Positions 14,501 to 25,065 of a stretch of DNA of 64,000 bases are shown in pieces. A program made the position numbers and the translations under genes. Each line of letters begins with the position of its first letter. The stretch's first letter is position 1. The DNA comes from Amblyornis subalaris. Its lineage: Eukaryota; Chordata; Aves; Passeriformes; Ptilonorhynchidae. The stretch covers positions 11,670,479 to 11,734,478 of the forward strand of contig JACAXG010000013.1 of assembly GCA_018881555.1 (NCBI GenBank). Reading direction: 5' to 3'. The notes beneath the pieces were generated by a model that was not told the origin of the DNA, made no database searches, and worked only from the letters and a program-made list of their open reading frames with translations.

Positions 14501-16104
14501 TGCAGAATAAGCAGNAAAATTTATGAAGCAAACTTAAAGGATATGGCCGTATTTTGTACTGTAAGTTTATTCTCACTGATTTAAACAATACAAGAATTAG
14601 AGATGAAGTAGTACAAGAGGGAGCAAAAATTGCAAAAATCTGCTGGAAGATAATAAATACTGAAATTCATATGGTTTATGTACCTTGAGTTAGGTTGCTT
14701 TCTAAAAATGCTGTGTCATTTTTTTCTTAAATATTCAAGTTTTACCTCCTTGTTACAAAATATGCAATTATATCAAGAAGATTTATTTATGTACAAACAT
14801 TAAGGGGAAAATCATGNCTGAGTTAGATTGTTTTTTATCATCTTAGCTGTAGCTGTTGAGTTGATGAACAAGGCTTTCCTTCTCTGAGCTACCCTATACT
14901 TTGTTTTGATATCTGGTATGGTTGAAACATTTAGACCCAGTCAGTGCCCTGATTGGGGTTTCGAATGTCACCACAAAGTGTTATAGAATTGCACATCCTA
15001 ATGGTGCTTCTCATGTTTTATAGACTTGTCCCTTTATATAATTGTTCTATAATTGCTCTTGGCACTGCTACTTCCATATGGAACCCCGGGAGACTGTGGT
15101 CAGCAATAGTTAAACCAGTGACAACAGGAATTGTCTCCATCAATATCAAAGCTAACAGGAATTTCTTCTTCTATTTATAGAGNCATTTTGTATCGGGTTT
15201 ACCTGCTCCACCAGGCAAAATGAAAGGGTAGTGTGAAAAAGGAAGCAATTGCAGCATGGTTAAACTGATTTATGTTTTAAGAAGAAACTGCATTTCAAAA
15301 GTAANAGCTTTAAAAATAATACAGTGAAGGTAGCTGGAGAGTCTCTTGAAGTAATTGTCTCTGAAAGCTCCAGCAATTAAGTACTTCTGGATCAAAATAT
15401 TATCAAATTACCTATATGTACCAAAATATTCCAAATTTAAGCACAGCGAACTGTGCATATGTTTAGTTTAGTAAATACTATTTGGTCATTCAGATTAACT
15501 AGCGGAAAATGCAGAANCCTTTTCTCTTGTTTCATTGAGTAGAATTTCCAGTTAGCACTTTTAAGATGGTCAAGGATTCTGAAAAGGTAAATTTTGTTGG
15601 CAGGCTGACAAGATAGGTTGGACTCCTCAACCGGCTTAATTGTGAGCCTTTTATGTTAAATTCCAGAGAAATNTTTTGAAAGTTGCTGATTGTGCATTTT
15701 AGTTAATTTCACAAAATTTGACTCTGAACACTGTAACCATGTGATTCTTCTACTGTGAGGAAAAATGCAGACTACCCCAAAGAGCCTCCAGCTTGTATTT
15801 GTGAGTTAGGATGGTTAGTGCTCCCTTTTGTCAGTTTGCAGCACTGAGATCTACAAGCTTCTTTACAAAACACGTCCCTTGCTCTTTTATTCTCAGCACT
15901 GTGTAAGAAAATCTTGAAATTCTGATTGAAATATTAGGGAAAATCCTGAACAGGGCTCAAATAGTCCCTTAATTGTTTCATATGTCAGGTAATAGTGCCT
16001 TGTAAAATTCTACCTGCAAGAGTGTGCCAAACATCATTTAGTGGTTAATTGCAGAGCATTCATGTCAAACTGTACTTCATATTTCAACCTTTAATTTCTT
16101 TTGG

Positions 16105-16126
16105 CATCTGATTTGACATCTGATTT
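16105..16126. repeat. 12 bp-period micro-duplication
   Basis: CATCTGATTT is repeated at 16105-16114 and 16117-16126. This is a small slippage-type duplication. Confidence 0.85.
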
Positions 16127-16500
16127 ATTGTCAGTTGTTCTGTGTGGAGTGTGTGTACTTTGATATGTGATGACTGTGTTAAGTTAGACCTGTTAACTTT
16201 AGCCCTAAACACCACTTTCCTGTAGTGTGTCATCTTGCAATCTTTCGTAATGTTCATTTGGAGAACAGAGTATTTACAGAAATCTGTGACTAATATTTCC
16301 AATTTCAAAAGNCCNTAATCTTCAGACTACTGCTTTCTTCTAGGCTTGTATTTATTGCCTGGAAAGAGAGAGTGGTGTGCAGGGGGAGTGGATAGGAATG
16401 GGCCTGGTTGTTTGTAGTGTTCAATGGCCTTATTTACTCCAGTACTGCTCTAAAAAGTACAGGCACTCCATATGTTCAAAATTATCAAGTAAATGTGAAA

Positions 16501-16523
16501 GTATTATACAGTGGTATTATACA
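16501..16523. repeat. 13 bp-period micro-duplication
   Basis: GTATTATACA is repeated exactly at 16501-16510 and 16514-16523. This is a small slippage-type duplication. Confidence 0.85.
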
Positions 16524-17938
16524 ATAAATGTCTCAGCTATGTAGCTTCTCATACAGATCTAAGATGGGGAAAAGAGTTTTGTACTTCATGAAGTAGATTT
16601 CGTAAGGAAGTCATGATCTTGTACTCCCTGCTGGGAAGTACAAGAATTATGCCTGAATTATGAATAGAAAGTCTGGACCAAATAGAATGCACTGGGAAAT
16701 GTTTGCAGACATTAACAATTTCACATTATTTAGTGTGAGCCGAGAAATACTCCATAATTACTGACAGGTGGTCTAGAATAGGACACTGCATTTGCCTATG
16801 TAATTTTAGATTGATGATATATTATGTGTATCCAGTTTGATTTTAACACCAAGTCATCACATAATTATATATAAAGAGACTTTACAANATACCTGTTATT
16901 TCTTGAGGATCCATTACAGTCCATCAGACATAATATCAGTTCTGTTTTTTAAACTATATATTATAATGTAAGGATTTTCAAAATAAGAGTTGTCTATCCA
17001 ATAGACTGTGAAGATTTTTTTGGACTCATTGTAAACAGATATTCTGCTCCTAGTTAGGGAATTCTGCGATAGTATAGTGGGCATTGCAATTAGTNGTTTG
17101 CATGTAACGNAAGTGCAGTGTCATTGGGGAAAGTTCAGTTAATACAGGATTTACCTTGATTTTGTATCAATAAGTTAAAATACAGAGCACCTGCAGCCAT
17201 ATACATGTGAAAAAATTTCACTAAATACAGTGAAATGAGTCGTCCTGAAAGCTGAGTGGGCCCCAGCAAAAGATCAAGAAGATGACCAAAATAAACGTGA
17301 CGTGAAAAACTTTTTCAAGTGTTTGCAGCCAATGTAGGAATAAGTGACGAAAGACTGGTGTCAAAGTCATAGAACATGATATTACTGGATATGGCATCCC
17401 CCTTTATATGTGGTAATTTTATTCGTTGAGTGATTTGGAAAAGACTATGTTTTAACTTTAATGAGTCGGTATGAAGTCGAAATTACTTGCCAACACATTC
17501 ATGCGTTTCAGTTGTTTTTTACACTGCATTTTACATGAGGGGAAATTGCAAATAGTAAATGTCAAGGATTCACTNGGGGCATTACAATTTCAGAGGCATG
17601 AAGCTAATACATATTTGTCTCATTACTGTCACCAGATTGAAGTTAGTCCATGGATGGCAAGAGCTCATAACTCATAGGAGACAGAGTTACAAATGACCTG
17701 TGGGAGGTCACAGATATCACAACTTTCTAAATTCGTATTACAAACGTGTTGTTAATAAGAAATGAGGTACATGTTGTTCATCATCTTTGACAAAGCTGGT
17801 CTTCACTGAAAAAGAGGTGAAGGGATTTTTTTTTTTATTTTTCAGTCTCAATTGATNACATCTTTATAGATCTTAATGTATGGGAGGAGAAAGGCAATGC
17901 CATCCTTTTAGTTACTTACTGAAGTCATCTGTGATCTT

Positions 17939-18007
17939 GCTGTATTAATACAGCTGACCCATTGTACTACATAATTGGCCTACTGATATTTTGCTTAAGT
18001 ATCAGTA
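17939..18007. repeat. Two adjacent palindromes
   Basis: A perfect 16 bp palindrome GCTGTATTAATACAGC at 17939-17954 is followed by an inverted repeat with 8 bp arms, TACTGATA (17981-17988) and TATCAGTA (18000-18007). Both are in unique sequence; no function is evident. Confidence 0.85.
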
Positions 18008-18589
18008 TAGTGCTGAAGGGCAATGAGTATTNTATGGGGGCTTTTAAATATGATGTGTATGCAGAGATGTTCTATCTTCTTCCTTGGCTCCAAAAACCAG
18101 TGTAGAACTCCCTGTAGCAATTCACAGTGGGTACATCACAGCAACACAGTGTGTTGCTATTGTGCTGGCTTAATCAAGTTAGCACAGAGAGATTGAAGAG
18201 CAATCCTAAAGTACAGTTCTGTGTCTGAAATGAACTGGGTATAACTTTAACTGAGTTGTCCCAGTGTTTCACATACATTAACTGAAGCTGAATGCTTTGC
18301 ATGTTTAAAGTAGCTAATAAGATGTAGGCTGGTGTAACTTGGCTATATTTGTTTCACCTGTTAAGATTATGTGGGTTTAGGACTTGTTTTTGCTTATGGT
18401 GGAGTAATCTGTGCTCTAGATGAAACATCCTCAAGCAGGTGGTTAAGCTGCTATTTAATGTGTACATCTGCACACTCAAACTGTTGCCTGCCTATTGAAT
18501 GGGGAAAGCTACAGTTAATGTATTAAATCATTTGTCTGACAACTGCATTGTCTTTCTCTGTAATTCTAGGTGCAATTTCAGGTGTCAGC

Positions 18590-18632
18590 TTTGATTCATA
18601 AAGCCACACATGGTTTGATTCATAAAGCCATA
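18590..18632. repeat. 24 bp tandem duplication
   Basis: The unit TTTGATTCATAAAGCCA occurs at 18590-18606 and again at 18614-18630, a period of 24 bp. The second copy diverges after the first 17 bases. It is a small local duplication in unique sequence, with no coding context. Confidence 0.9.
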
Positions 18633-19539
18633 GAGGAGTGTCTGATAGACTGCTTCTCTTCCTATTTGTAAGGAAGGTGTGACACTGGGTATTGATTCAT
18701 CTCTCCAGTCACTCGGTGTGCAAAGGTCTGCAAGTGATAGAAGTGCTGTTTGGTGGGAGGGTGTGTAAGAAGCATAGATACAAATAAATACTATTCACTG
18801 TCAGGTATCAGACAGGTGGTTTAGCTCATTAGTTTAAAATCAATTATTTTTCTGTGAATAAAGAAGTTCAAAGAATCACAGAGGTTACTCAATGAGAAAC
18901 TGTTGAGGACTGAAAAATACTTTCTACACTTTTTCAGCAGAATGTGTTTTTNCCTCTGGTAATATAGTCCAAAAGCATGTCTTCAATGTCAGGTGTNGTC
19001 ATAAGCAGTAATAATGATTAGAAAGATTTGGGAGTGAAGCTTATATAGCTCTGTAAAGCAGTTGTTAAAAACAAAGTCCTGGAGAAATTTCATTGCATAC
19101 ATAGAGAATTGCTCCAGACACAGAACTGAAATACTTGAATTGGTNTTTCTGTCTGCTTACCAGGTTTTCAGTAAATGATGAAAAAGGAGAGGAAGTATAG
19201 CAAAAAAAAAAGCATCACTGACAATTGGCAAGCAGATTGAGTGAAGAAAAACTGAGGAAAACTAAGAATATATGCTTTCTGAGTACTAATTGGATTCTGA
19301 GATTGTATGTTGTGAAGTTATGCAAATAGATGAGTTTCCTTAAGATAGGATTTTTAGGTTGTTTTACATACCTGATTTTGTAATTCTTGACAGCAGGAAG
19401 TCTTTGGTGATTGGCGTGGGTTCCTAACAACAGGGGGAAAAAGGGGAAAAAATTCCTTTTTTCAGAAGGCCAAGGAGGAGAATGCGTGGAGGTGTTGGCC
19501 ACCTACAAGAGGGAGCAGCCACCAGTCTCACAAGGCCTA

Positions 19540-20275
19540 ATGATCCTGATCAGCCTGGTAGCTTTCTGATGAAGTTACTTGCTCTCATGGTGTTTTTCTG
19601 ATTGCACCAAGACTTTTGACAAGGTGTATCCTCACAGCCAAGGTGGTTAGGTATGGTTTGGGTTAAAGACTTCCAGGTATGTGGAAAATTGGCAGGACTT
19701 GAGGCTATNAAGTTGGCAGCTGGTTAAGAGCAGCAGCACCTTGCAGTAGTAGGGCCAGTGCTGATAAAAATCTTTATTAGCAGCTTGAATGATAGGAATG
19801 AACAGGGTACTCTGCTAGTTTGAGTGATACTGGATCCAGGGCAATGGTTTCACTACAAAGCAATGGTGCTACTCTGAACAAGCTGGAGACACGGCGTGAA
19901 AGAAGNCTGGTGAAACTGACAAACAGCCACTGCCTCTGTGGAGGAGAAACACCACGCAGGAGCTGGGGCTGGGTGCCAGCAGGCTAAAGAGCAGCTTTGC
20001 AGAAAGGGACATGTGGGGTGTCCTGTTGGACAGTGAATTGAACACGACTCTACAGTCTGCCTGTGTGGCAAAGAAGGGCAACTGTGTCCTGGGCTGTATT
20101 AACACGGAGACAGCAGGGCAGGGAAAGAGATCCGACCACAGTGACCACATCTGGGCTCTCCAGATGTCCAGTCTGGGCTTCCTCAGTACAAGAAAGAAAT
20201 GGGTGTAGTGGAGTAAGTCTGGCAGAGGGCCTGAGAGCCACTGGAACGTGGGCTGGAACAAATCACTTGTTAGGA
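19540..20275 (+). mobile_element. CR1 LINE ORF2 relic (reverse transcriptase to C-terminal part)
   Basis: This is a decayed copy of the protein-coding part of a CR1 non-LTR retrotransposon. Pieces of the family's ORF2 protein appear in order on the plus strand. Near 19606-19626 TKTFDKV corresponds to the SKAFDTV motif of the reverse transcriptase. At 19990-20043 SSFAERDMWGVLLDSELN matches the conserved segment downstream of the catalytic core. Near 20060-20100 a fragment corresponds to the AKKAN-ILGCI segment. At 20172-20192 the DNA resembles the FW-PQYK region. Frames shift between blocks and stops interrupt them, so nothing full length can be made. The 5' part of ORF2, the 3' UTR and the terminal octamer repeats are absent. 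The 130-codon antisense open frame at 19869-20261 is a by-product of this element and not a gene. Identification comes from remembered family motifs. The edges are approximate. Confidence 0.88.
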
Positions 20276-20330
20276 AAGGCTGTGCACTGAGTCCATGGAT
20301 TTACAGAGAGGTGGGGGGAGCCCTTTTGTT

Positions 20331-20472
20331 CAAAAAACCCAAACCCGTGAAAACACAAACCAACTAAAAAACCGAAACCTCACAGAAGTAAAAACAACCC
20401 CACAACCAACACCACCCCAATTAAATAGGAAAAAAACACACAAAACCCCTTCCAAAAGTAAACATGCTCTGC
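20331..20472 (+). repeat. A/C-rich, G-poor low-complexity tract
   Basis: About 140 bases made almost entirely of A and C on the plus strand, with repeated motifs of the AAAACC, CACAAACC and AACCCC type. It starts about 60 bases after the last recognisable CR1 coding block. CR1 elements normally end in short octamer repeats and not in an A-rich tail, so the tract is probably an independent low-complexity expansion. The tail of another degraded retroelement is also possible. The open frames covering it reflect the absence of stop codons in A/C-rich sequence. Confidence 0.8.
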
Positions 20473-22269
20473 CTCCTTGCCCAAACATTTCTACATCTTC
20501 AGNCTCAAGAAAAGACACTTGGAATACTTAGAGGAAAGTATGTCCATTACAAAAGTAACCTGGATCTTTTTAAACTAGAGCAGTTCTTTCCTTGCAGATG
20601 GGAAAGGTGACCTTTAAAACAGGATATATTGCTATGATAACATATTGTATCTCTTTGCGCTTACAGTGCAGTCAGGGGATTTTATAGAATATAACATTCT
20701 TTTAGTCACTTCATCTCTCTGAATTAGCTGGCTTTTGAAATTAAGTCTGAGCTAAACTCATGAGTAACTCTTCCAGATTTAAGTGTCTTGNTGATTCAGA
20801 ATTTTTTTGTTTGTTTGATGGTTTGGTTTTGGCTGTGGGGTTCTTTTCAGAAAAGGAATTAGAGGTTCTTGACCATGTCTTTCTTATGACTCACCCATTT
20901 TGTATAAAGAAAATGTTGAGATTTATGCAAACATATGAACTGCAANAATGAATTCCATGTACCCTAAAAAACCAAACAAATCCACCCTGTAGGTTCTGTA
21001 GAGTCTCAGAGCTCCCAGAAAATACAAAGACAAATGGCCTAACACCTGACAAAAGATGACTGTCAAGAACGAAGTTCGGTGTCACCCCTTCTGTAATTAA
21101 TTCTTCCTTGTTTTGTAATGTTGCTTCCTGATGAAAGCTTGGACAGAAGATCAGTCATTCTACTTTTTTCAGGAAGGTAAAATAATAAAATAACTATAGG
21201 GTGGTAATCTGTGAAATACTGTGGTAAAGAAATGAGCTATATGGACAGAATTAGTCGAACGTGTTCCCCTCTCCTGCTGTCTGCGTGCTGAGTATGGCCC
21301 TCGCTGGGACANAGAGTGGCCAATTTCCTAGTTCAGGTGCACAGCTAAAAGTAGCTTTTCATGTGGTTGCTTTGGTAAGTAAAAAGCAGTATTCTTTCAA
21401 GCTATCAGTAGTTTGAGTATTTTGGGGTGATATGCAAATGATGCCTGTGACACTGTTTAGGAAATAATTTTCCTGCCTAACAGACACTTCCAGTCTGACA
21501 CATGCAGGCTACACACACTGTACTACTTTTGCCAGTTTTGCATATAACTTGAGAACTCTGGAGTATTTTTGTTGCTAAGGAAAAGNACCATTGGCCAATC
21601 CCTATTCCATTGACTCTTCTTGTTATGAGAGCTGTTTCAGACTGATGAGTCACTATTCATTTCGTTTGAAGCTTTGCATGTATGTATTTTTTTACTATCT
21701 TATGTGTCAGCTAAAAATAACTCTCTTGGAGAAATGACAGAATAAATTTTGTGAGGAAATAATGAAATCTACTGCTCTGAACATGTCACTTGAGGCAAAA
21801 ACAGTTGCTTATGCTGGCTGGAATGTTACTCTGATGTTTTTAAATAACTTCATTAGTCAATAAGATTCAGCTTAATTATTTAAGTGACAAAAAAAGATGA
21901 GTTTTGTACTTGNATGTGCCCACTGTTTACTCTTTTTAGAGTATTCTTTATATTAGAGCTGCAAGCACTTACAAAACCCTATTTGGCTGGCAAAATATCT
22001 TTTTGTTTACAAACTCAGAAGCTTTTAGCCACTGCAAGTTTTTGAATGTTTCCTGCTGGGATCCCGAGCTAACATTTTTTTGCCAGCAGGCACNACTTTT
22101 AGCTCATGGGAACCTGCTGTCACCAAAAGAGATTTTTCCTCAGGTGTCTATCCTTTTTATTGCAGCTTCTGAGGAGACTGATCCTTAAGAGAATCCCACT
22201 TTTCTGTCTTTCTGAAAAGCAGTCTGATATTCGCTCTGTATGTTTTTTGCTTGGACTGGCATTTTTCAG
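20473..22269. other. No gene seen between CR1 pieces
   Basis: AT-rich unique sequence. I saw no repeat or coding signal. Confidence 0.65.
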
Positions 22270-22540
22270 TCATTGTATTATAGAATTGTTTAGGTGGGAG
22301 AAGACCTTTGAGATTGTTCAGTCCAGCTGTTAACTCAGGATTGCCAAGTCATCACTAAACCATGTCCCCAAGTGCCACATCTACTTTTAAACACCTCCAG
22401 GCGCAGTGACTCCACCACTTTCCTGTGCAGCCTTTTCCAATGCTTGACAACCCTTTTCACGGAGAAATTTTTCCTAATATGCAACTTAAACCTGCCCTGG
22501 TGCAACTAGAGGCCATTTCCTCTTGCCNTGCTCCTTCTTA
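22270..22540 (-). mobile_element. CR1 LINE 3' end (truncated insertion)
   Basis: Read on the plus strand this is the reverse complement of an avian CR1 3' region. It begins at the degenerate octamer-type end (ATTATAGAATTGTTTAGG, from about 22277). It continues through the characteristic 'aagacctttgagat', 'taaaccatgtccc', 'aagtgccacatctac', 'tgactccaccac', 'ttccaatgcttgacaaccc', 'ttcctaatat' and 'aggccatttcctcttg' blocks. The element therefore lies on the minus strand, with its 3' end at the left. It is about 270 bases long and 5'-truncated, as most CR1 copies are. Some further similarity may extend to about 22580. The wording resembles the younger avian CR1 subfamilies, but I do not name one. 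No target-site duplication is visible; none is expected, since CR1 usually leaves none. Confidence 0.93.
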
Positions 22541-24704
22541 TTTTCCTTTGGATCTGGTTATACTGACCCACCAAATACATGTATTGCTGTCCCCGTCTTC
22601 GTGATAGAATACAGATTCTGGTTTCTTTAGATTCATCCTTTGCATAGCTTCCACTGTTCCATCCTTATTTAGACTGGAATGCAAGACCTTGTGTAGTTCC
22701 TGANGATTTAAAAATCAAAATTGCATTCATACTCTGTCACTGTGAGACACTGGATCGTTACAATGAAGCTTTTCTTGCATGCACTGTGTTGAGAAGCCTG
22801 AACCCATTCCTTGTAGTTCTATTTCTCTTTTTGCAAAGCAGTGGCGAGAGGAACCATGATTTCATCTTCTGATTCTCTGTGGTCATCCCTATGAGATTAA
22901 AAGGGCATTGCATAATAAAGTAACTGCAATAGAGCTGTTTCTCCTTTTTTTGCGTCTGCTTTGAATAAGCTGGTACTTCAAAGGATACACCATCTGCCTC
23001 ATTTCAGAGATACTTGCTTCAAAGCTAGCCACATTTAACAAAGAGGCAGGTAGTAAAGACCCTCTAACACCCNTTTCAATTCTAAAAAGGGAGGAAAAAG
23101 CCCAACAACAATCTCTGGTTGAGTAGTTAGATTCTTTAGTAGAAACATGAAGTGTGTGGCACAGTGATACTTTTTAATAATATATCAGAAAAGAAGATAT
23201 GCAGTTTCATCTTCTTGTCCAACAGATCATTTCTTTGATCGCTTCTCTAGGCAAATTCTTTGTCTAAAAACAAAGCATTATCAAGGAAAAGGCTTCGTCC
23301 TAGAGACTAGGGAAGGTGTTTAACTGTGTTTAGCTTCAGACTTCCCAGCCTGTGAACTGCACTCGATAGAACTGCGTGTGTTTTATGCCAAGCTCAGAAG
23401 AGTTGAGGCTCAGGCTCTGTCGTTTTCTCACCGTCGGAAATCGGAGCTGATGCTGTGTGCAGCATGTCACAAAGGCAAGTGCCACCTTGGGCCCAGGAGA
23501 CTTCTTCTCTGGAGCTGGATCTTGAGTTACTAACCCGAACTACTGATGAATTATCCACAAAATAAAGTGTGTATGTGAGATGCACTCTCTGCAGGTATGA
23601 GAGACATGTTTTCATGGAGGTGTCAATGCAGCTGATTGACATGTCCTTAAATGTATCTTCCTTTACTCATGACAATGAATAATCANAAATTCCAGGGGTT
23701 TGTACTTGAAATCGAGATCATGTACTATAGTACTACAATGCTGAGAGTACAAGTTTGGAGTTTGTTTGTTGTTTTTTTTCTCTCAGCAGATTTAGCATAA
23801 TGCTATTTACATAATGGCTCTGAGAGCAGTGTTTAGTTTATTCTTGTCTGGTTCTTTTGTTATTTGTAGTGTATTTTTAAGATTTATGGAGGAGAATTTT
23901 CTGCTTCCTGTACAGTCCAAGCACTGCTGATGGGNATAAATCAGCTTATTTACAGACTTCTCATGCTGTGTAGTGTCACGCTATCAATCTAGTCCAAGCT
24001 AGTATCAAGTGTTAGAACCACACTTCAGGAAAAATTGATAATTAACCGGCACTCCTAAGATTGAGTTTTACTTGAATAAGAAAACTAAGAATTAAATTAT
24101 ATCAATTCACGGTAAAGGTTCACAGCATGTTTTCATGTTTCCTGAGATTACTGTATTTATTGGCATTTAGGGTAAACTATGGTGTCTAATTTGGAGGTTC
24201 TCTTAATTGAAATACTTCGCAAATGGCAAACATTCTTTAGTCTCATTGGGAATTGTGATTTTAGAAAATTGGTGCTTTATGTGGATTTTCATTTTATCAT
24301 CAAGTTTGCANTAACTTTAAAAGGGGCCCGCAATTTGTAACCACTTACGGGATTCAATTTTCATCTCACTTTATTTTTTTCCAGACTTCCACNAATGTTT
24401 TCTACAGATATGAAAAAGGCTTGATAAAATAGTGAAGAAGTCGGGCTAGGAGTAAATAATCTAAATGTATTTTTTGGGAAGTGAATTGGAAATCATGTCA
24501 AAAATCCTGATAAACAAATATTCTGTCCTTTTTCATGTTATCTGTTAGTAGTGTTTCACCCTGACTTCGTTATGCTATTTAGTATTGTTTTGTTGTTGCT
24601 GTGATTTGAAACCTCTTAACAGTGTTTAGCTGGGATCTTTTTGCAACGGAAGAAAGGACATAATTACCAAGACATGAATAAATGTGCCTAATCGTTATCC
24701 AANG
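22541..24704. other. No gene seen; possible faint CR1 extension at left
   Basis: The first 40 or so bases may continue the CR1 copy at 22270. The rest is unique. The minus frame at 23394-23642 (82 codons) has no recognisable features. Confidence 0.65.
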
Positions 24705-25065
24705 GGGTTTTCACCACTCCTACAGGGTTTTCACATAACCCATGTCTGTTCAGCTTGTGCAAGACAATTTGGGTAGATATTGTTGAGAGGTTTACTGAAG
24801 TCAGGATGTGACATTTCCTNCTTCCCTCAGCTACCAGGTAAGGAAGTTAGATTGAGCTGTCAAACAACTGATTGCTCTCAAGAAAATTGTTGGTGGCTAT
24901 TCATCTCATGGTTAATCTCCAAGTGCTTATAAATAGTCAGTTTAATGTATTTGTTCCATAAATTTGCCCAGCGCTGAAGCCCAGCTGAGTGGTCTGTAAT
25001 TGGTCTGTAATTCTGACTTGTCTTTGCTTTCCCAGACTTCTTGCACAAACCCAAATCTCTTTAGG
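24705..25065 (-). mobile_element. Old CR1-clade reverse transcriptase relic
   Basis: The minus strand encodes recognisable pieces of a CR1/L3-type reverse transcriptase. At the C-terminal end of a 107-codon frame (24942-25265) lie TNYRPLSW and LGKFMEQI, matching the family's NYRP(I/V)SLTSV-GK-MEQI motif. Beyond the stop, the DNA around 24800-24930 matches the segment ending in SCLTNL. A DFSK motif (the aspartate-containing catalytic block A, YLDFSKAFD in intact copies) is readable on the minus strand near 24790-24800. Similarity fades near 24705. Two micro-duplications interrupt the frame: an exact 11 bp tandem copy at 24991-25012 and a 'gggttttcac' repeat near 24716-24737. Divergence is higher than in the other CR1 pieces here, which suggests an older insertion. 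It could be assigned to CR1 or to the related L3 lineage. Confidence 0.8.

Larger units (their letters stand above)
7233..19539. other. No gene seen: unique sequence with small repeats
   Basis: It contains only the low-complexity tracts, palindromes and micro-duplications listed separately. Open frames of up to 96 codons (for example 11918-12208) have no recognisable domain and several are broken by n. Single n positions are relatively dense here, with a double n at 12452-12453. Confidence 0.7.

Noticed and set aside
18875..18900. Possible CR1 end ('aaagaatcacagaggtt')
   Set aside because: The similarity is too short, and the following bases do not continue as CR1.
19869..20261. 130-codon minus-strand open frame as a gene
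   Set aside because: It is antisense to the CR1 ORF2 relic and has no domain of its own.
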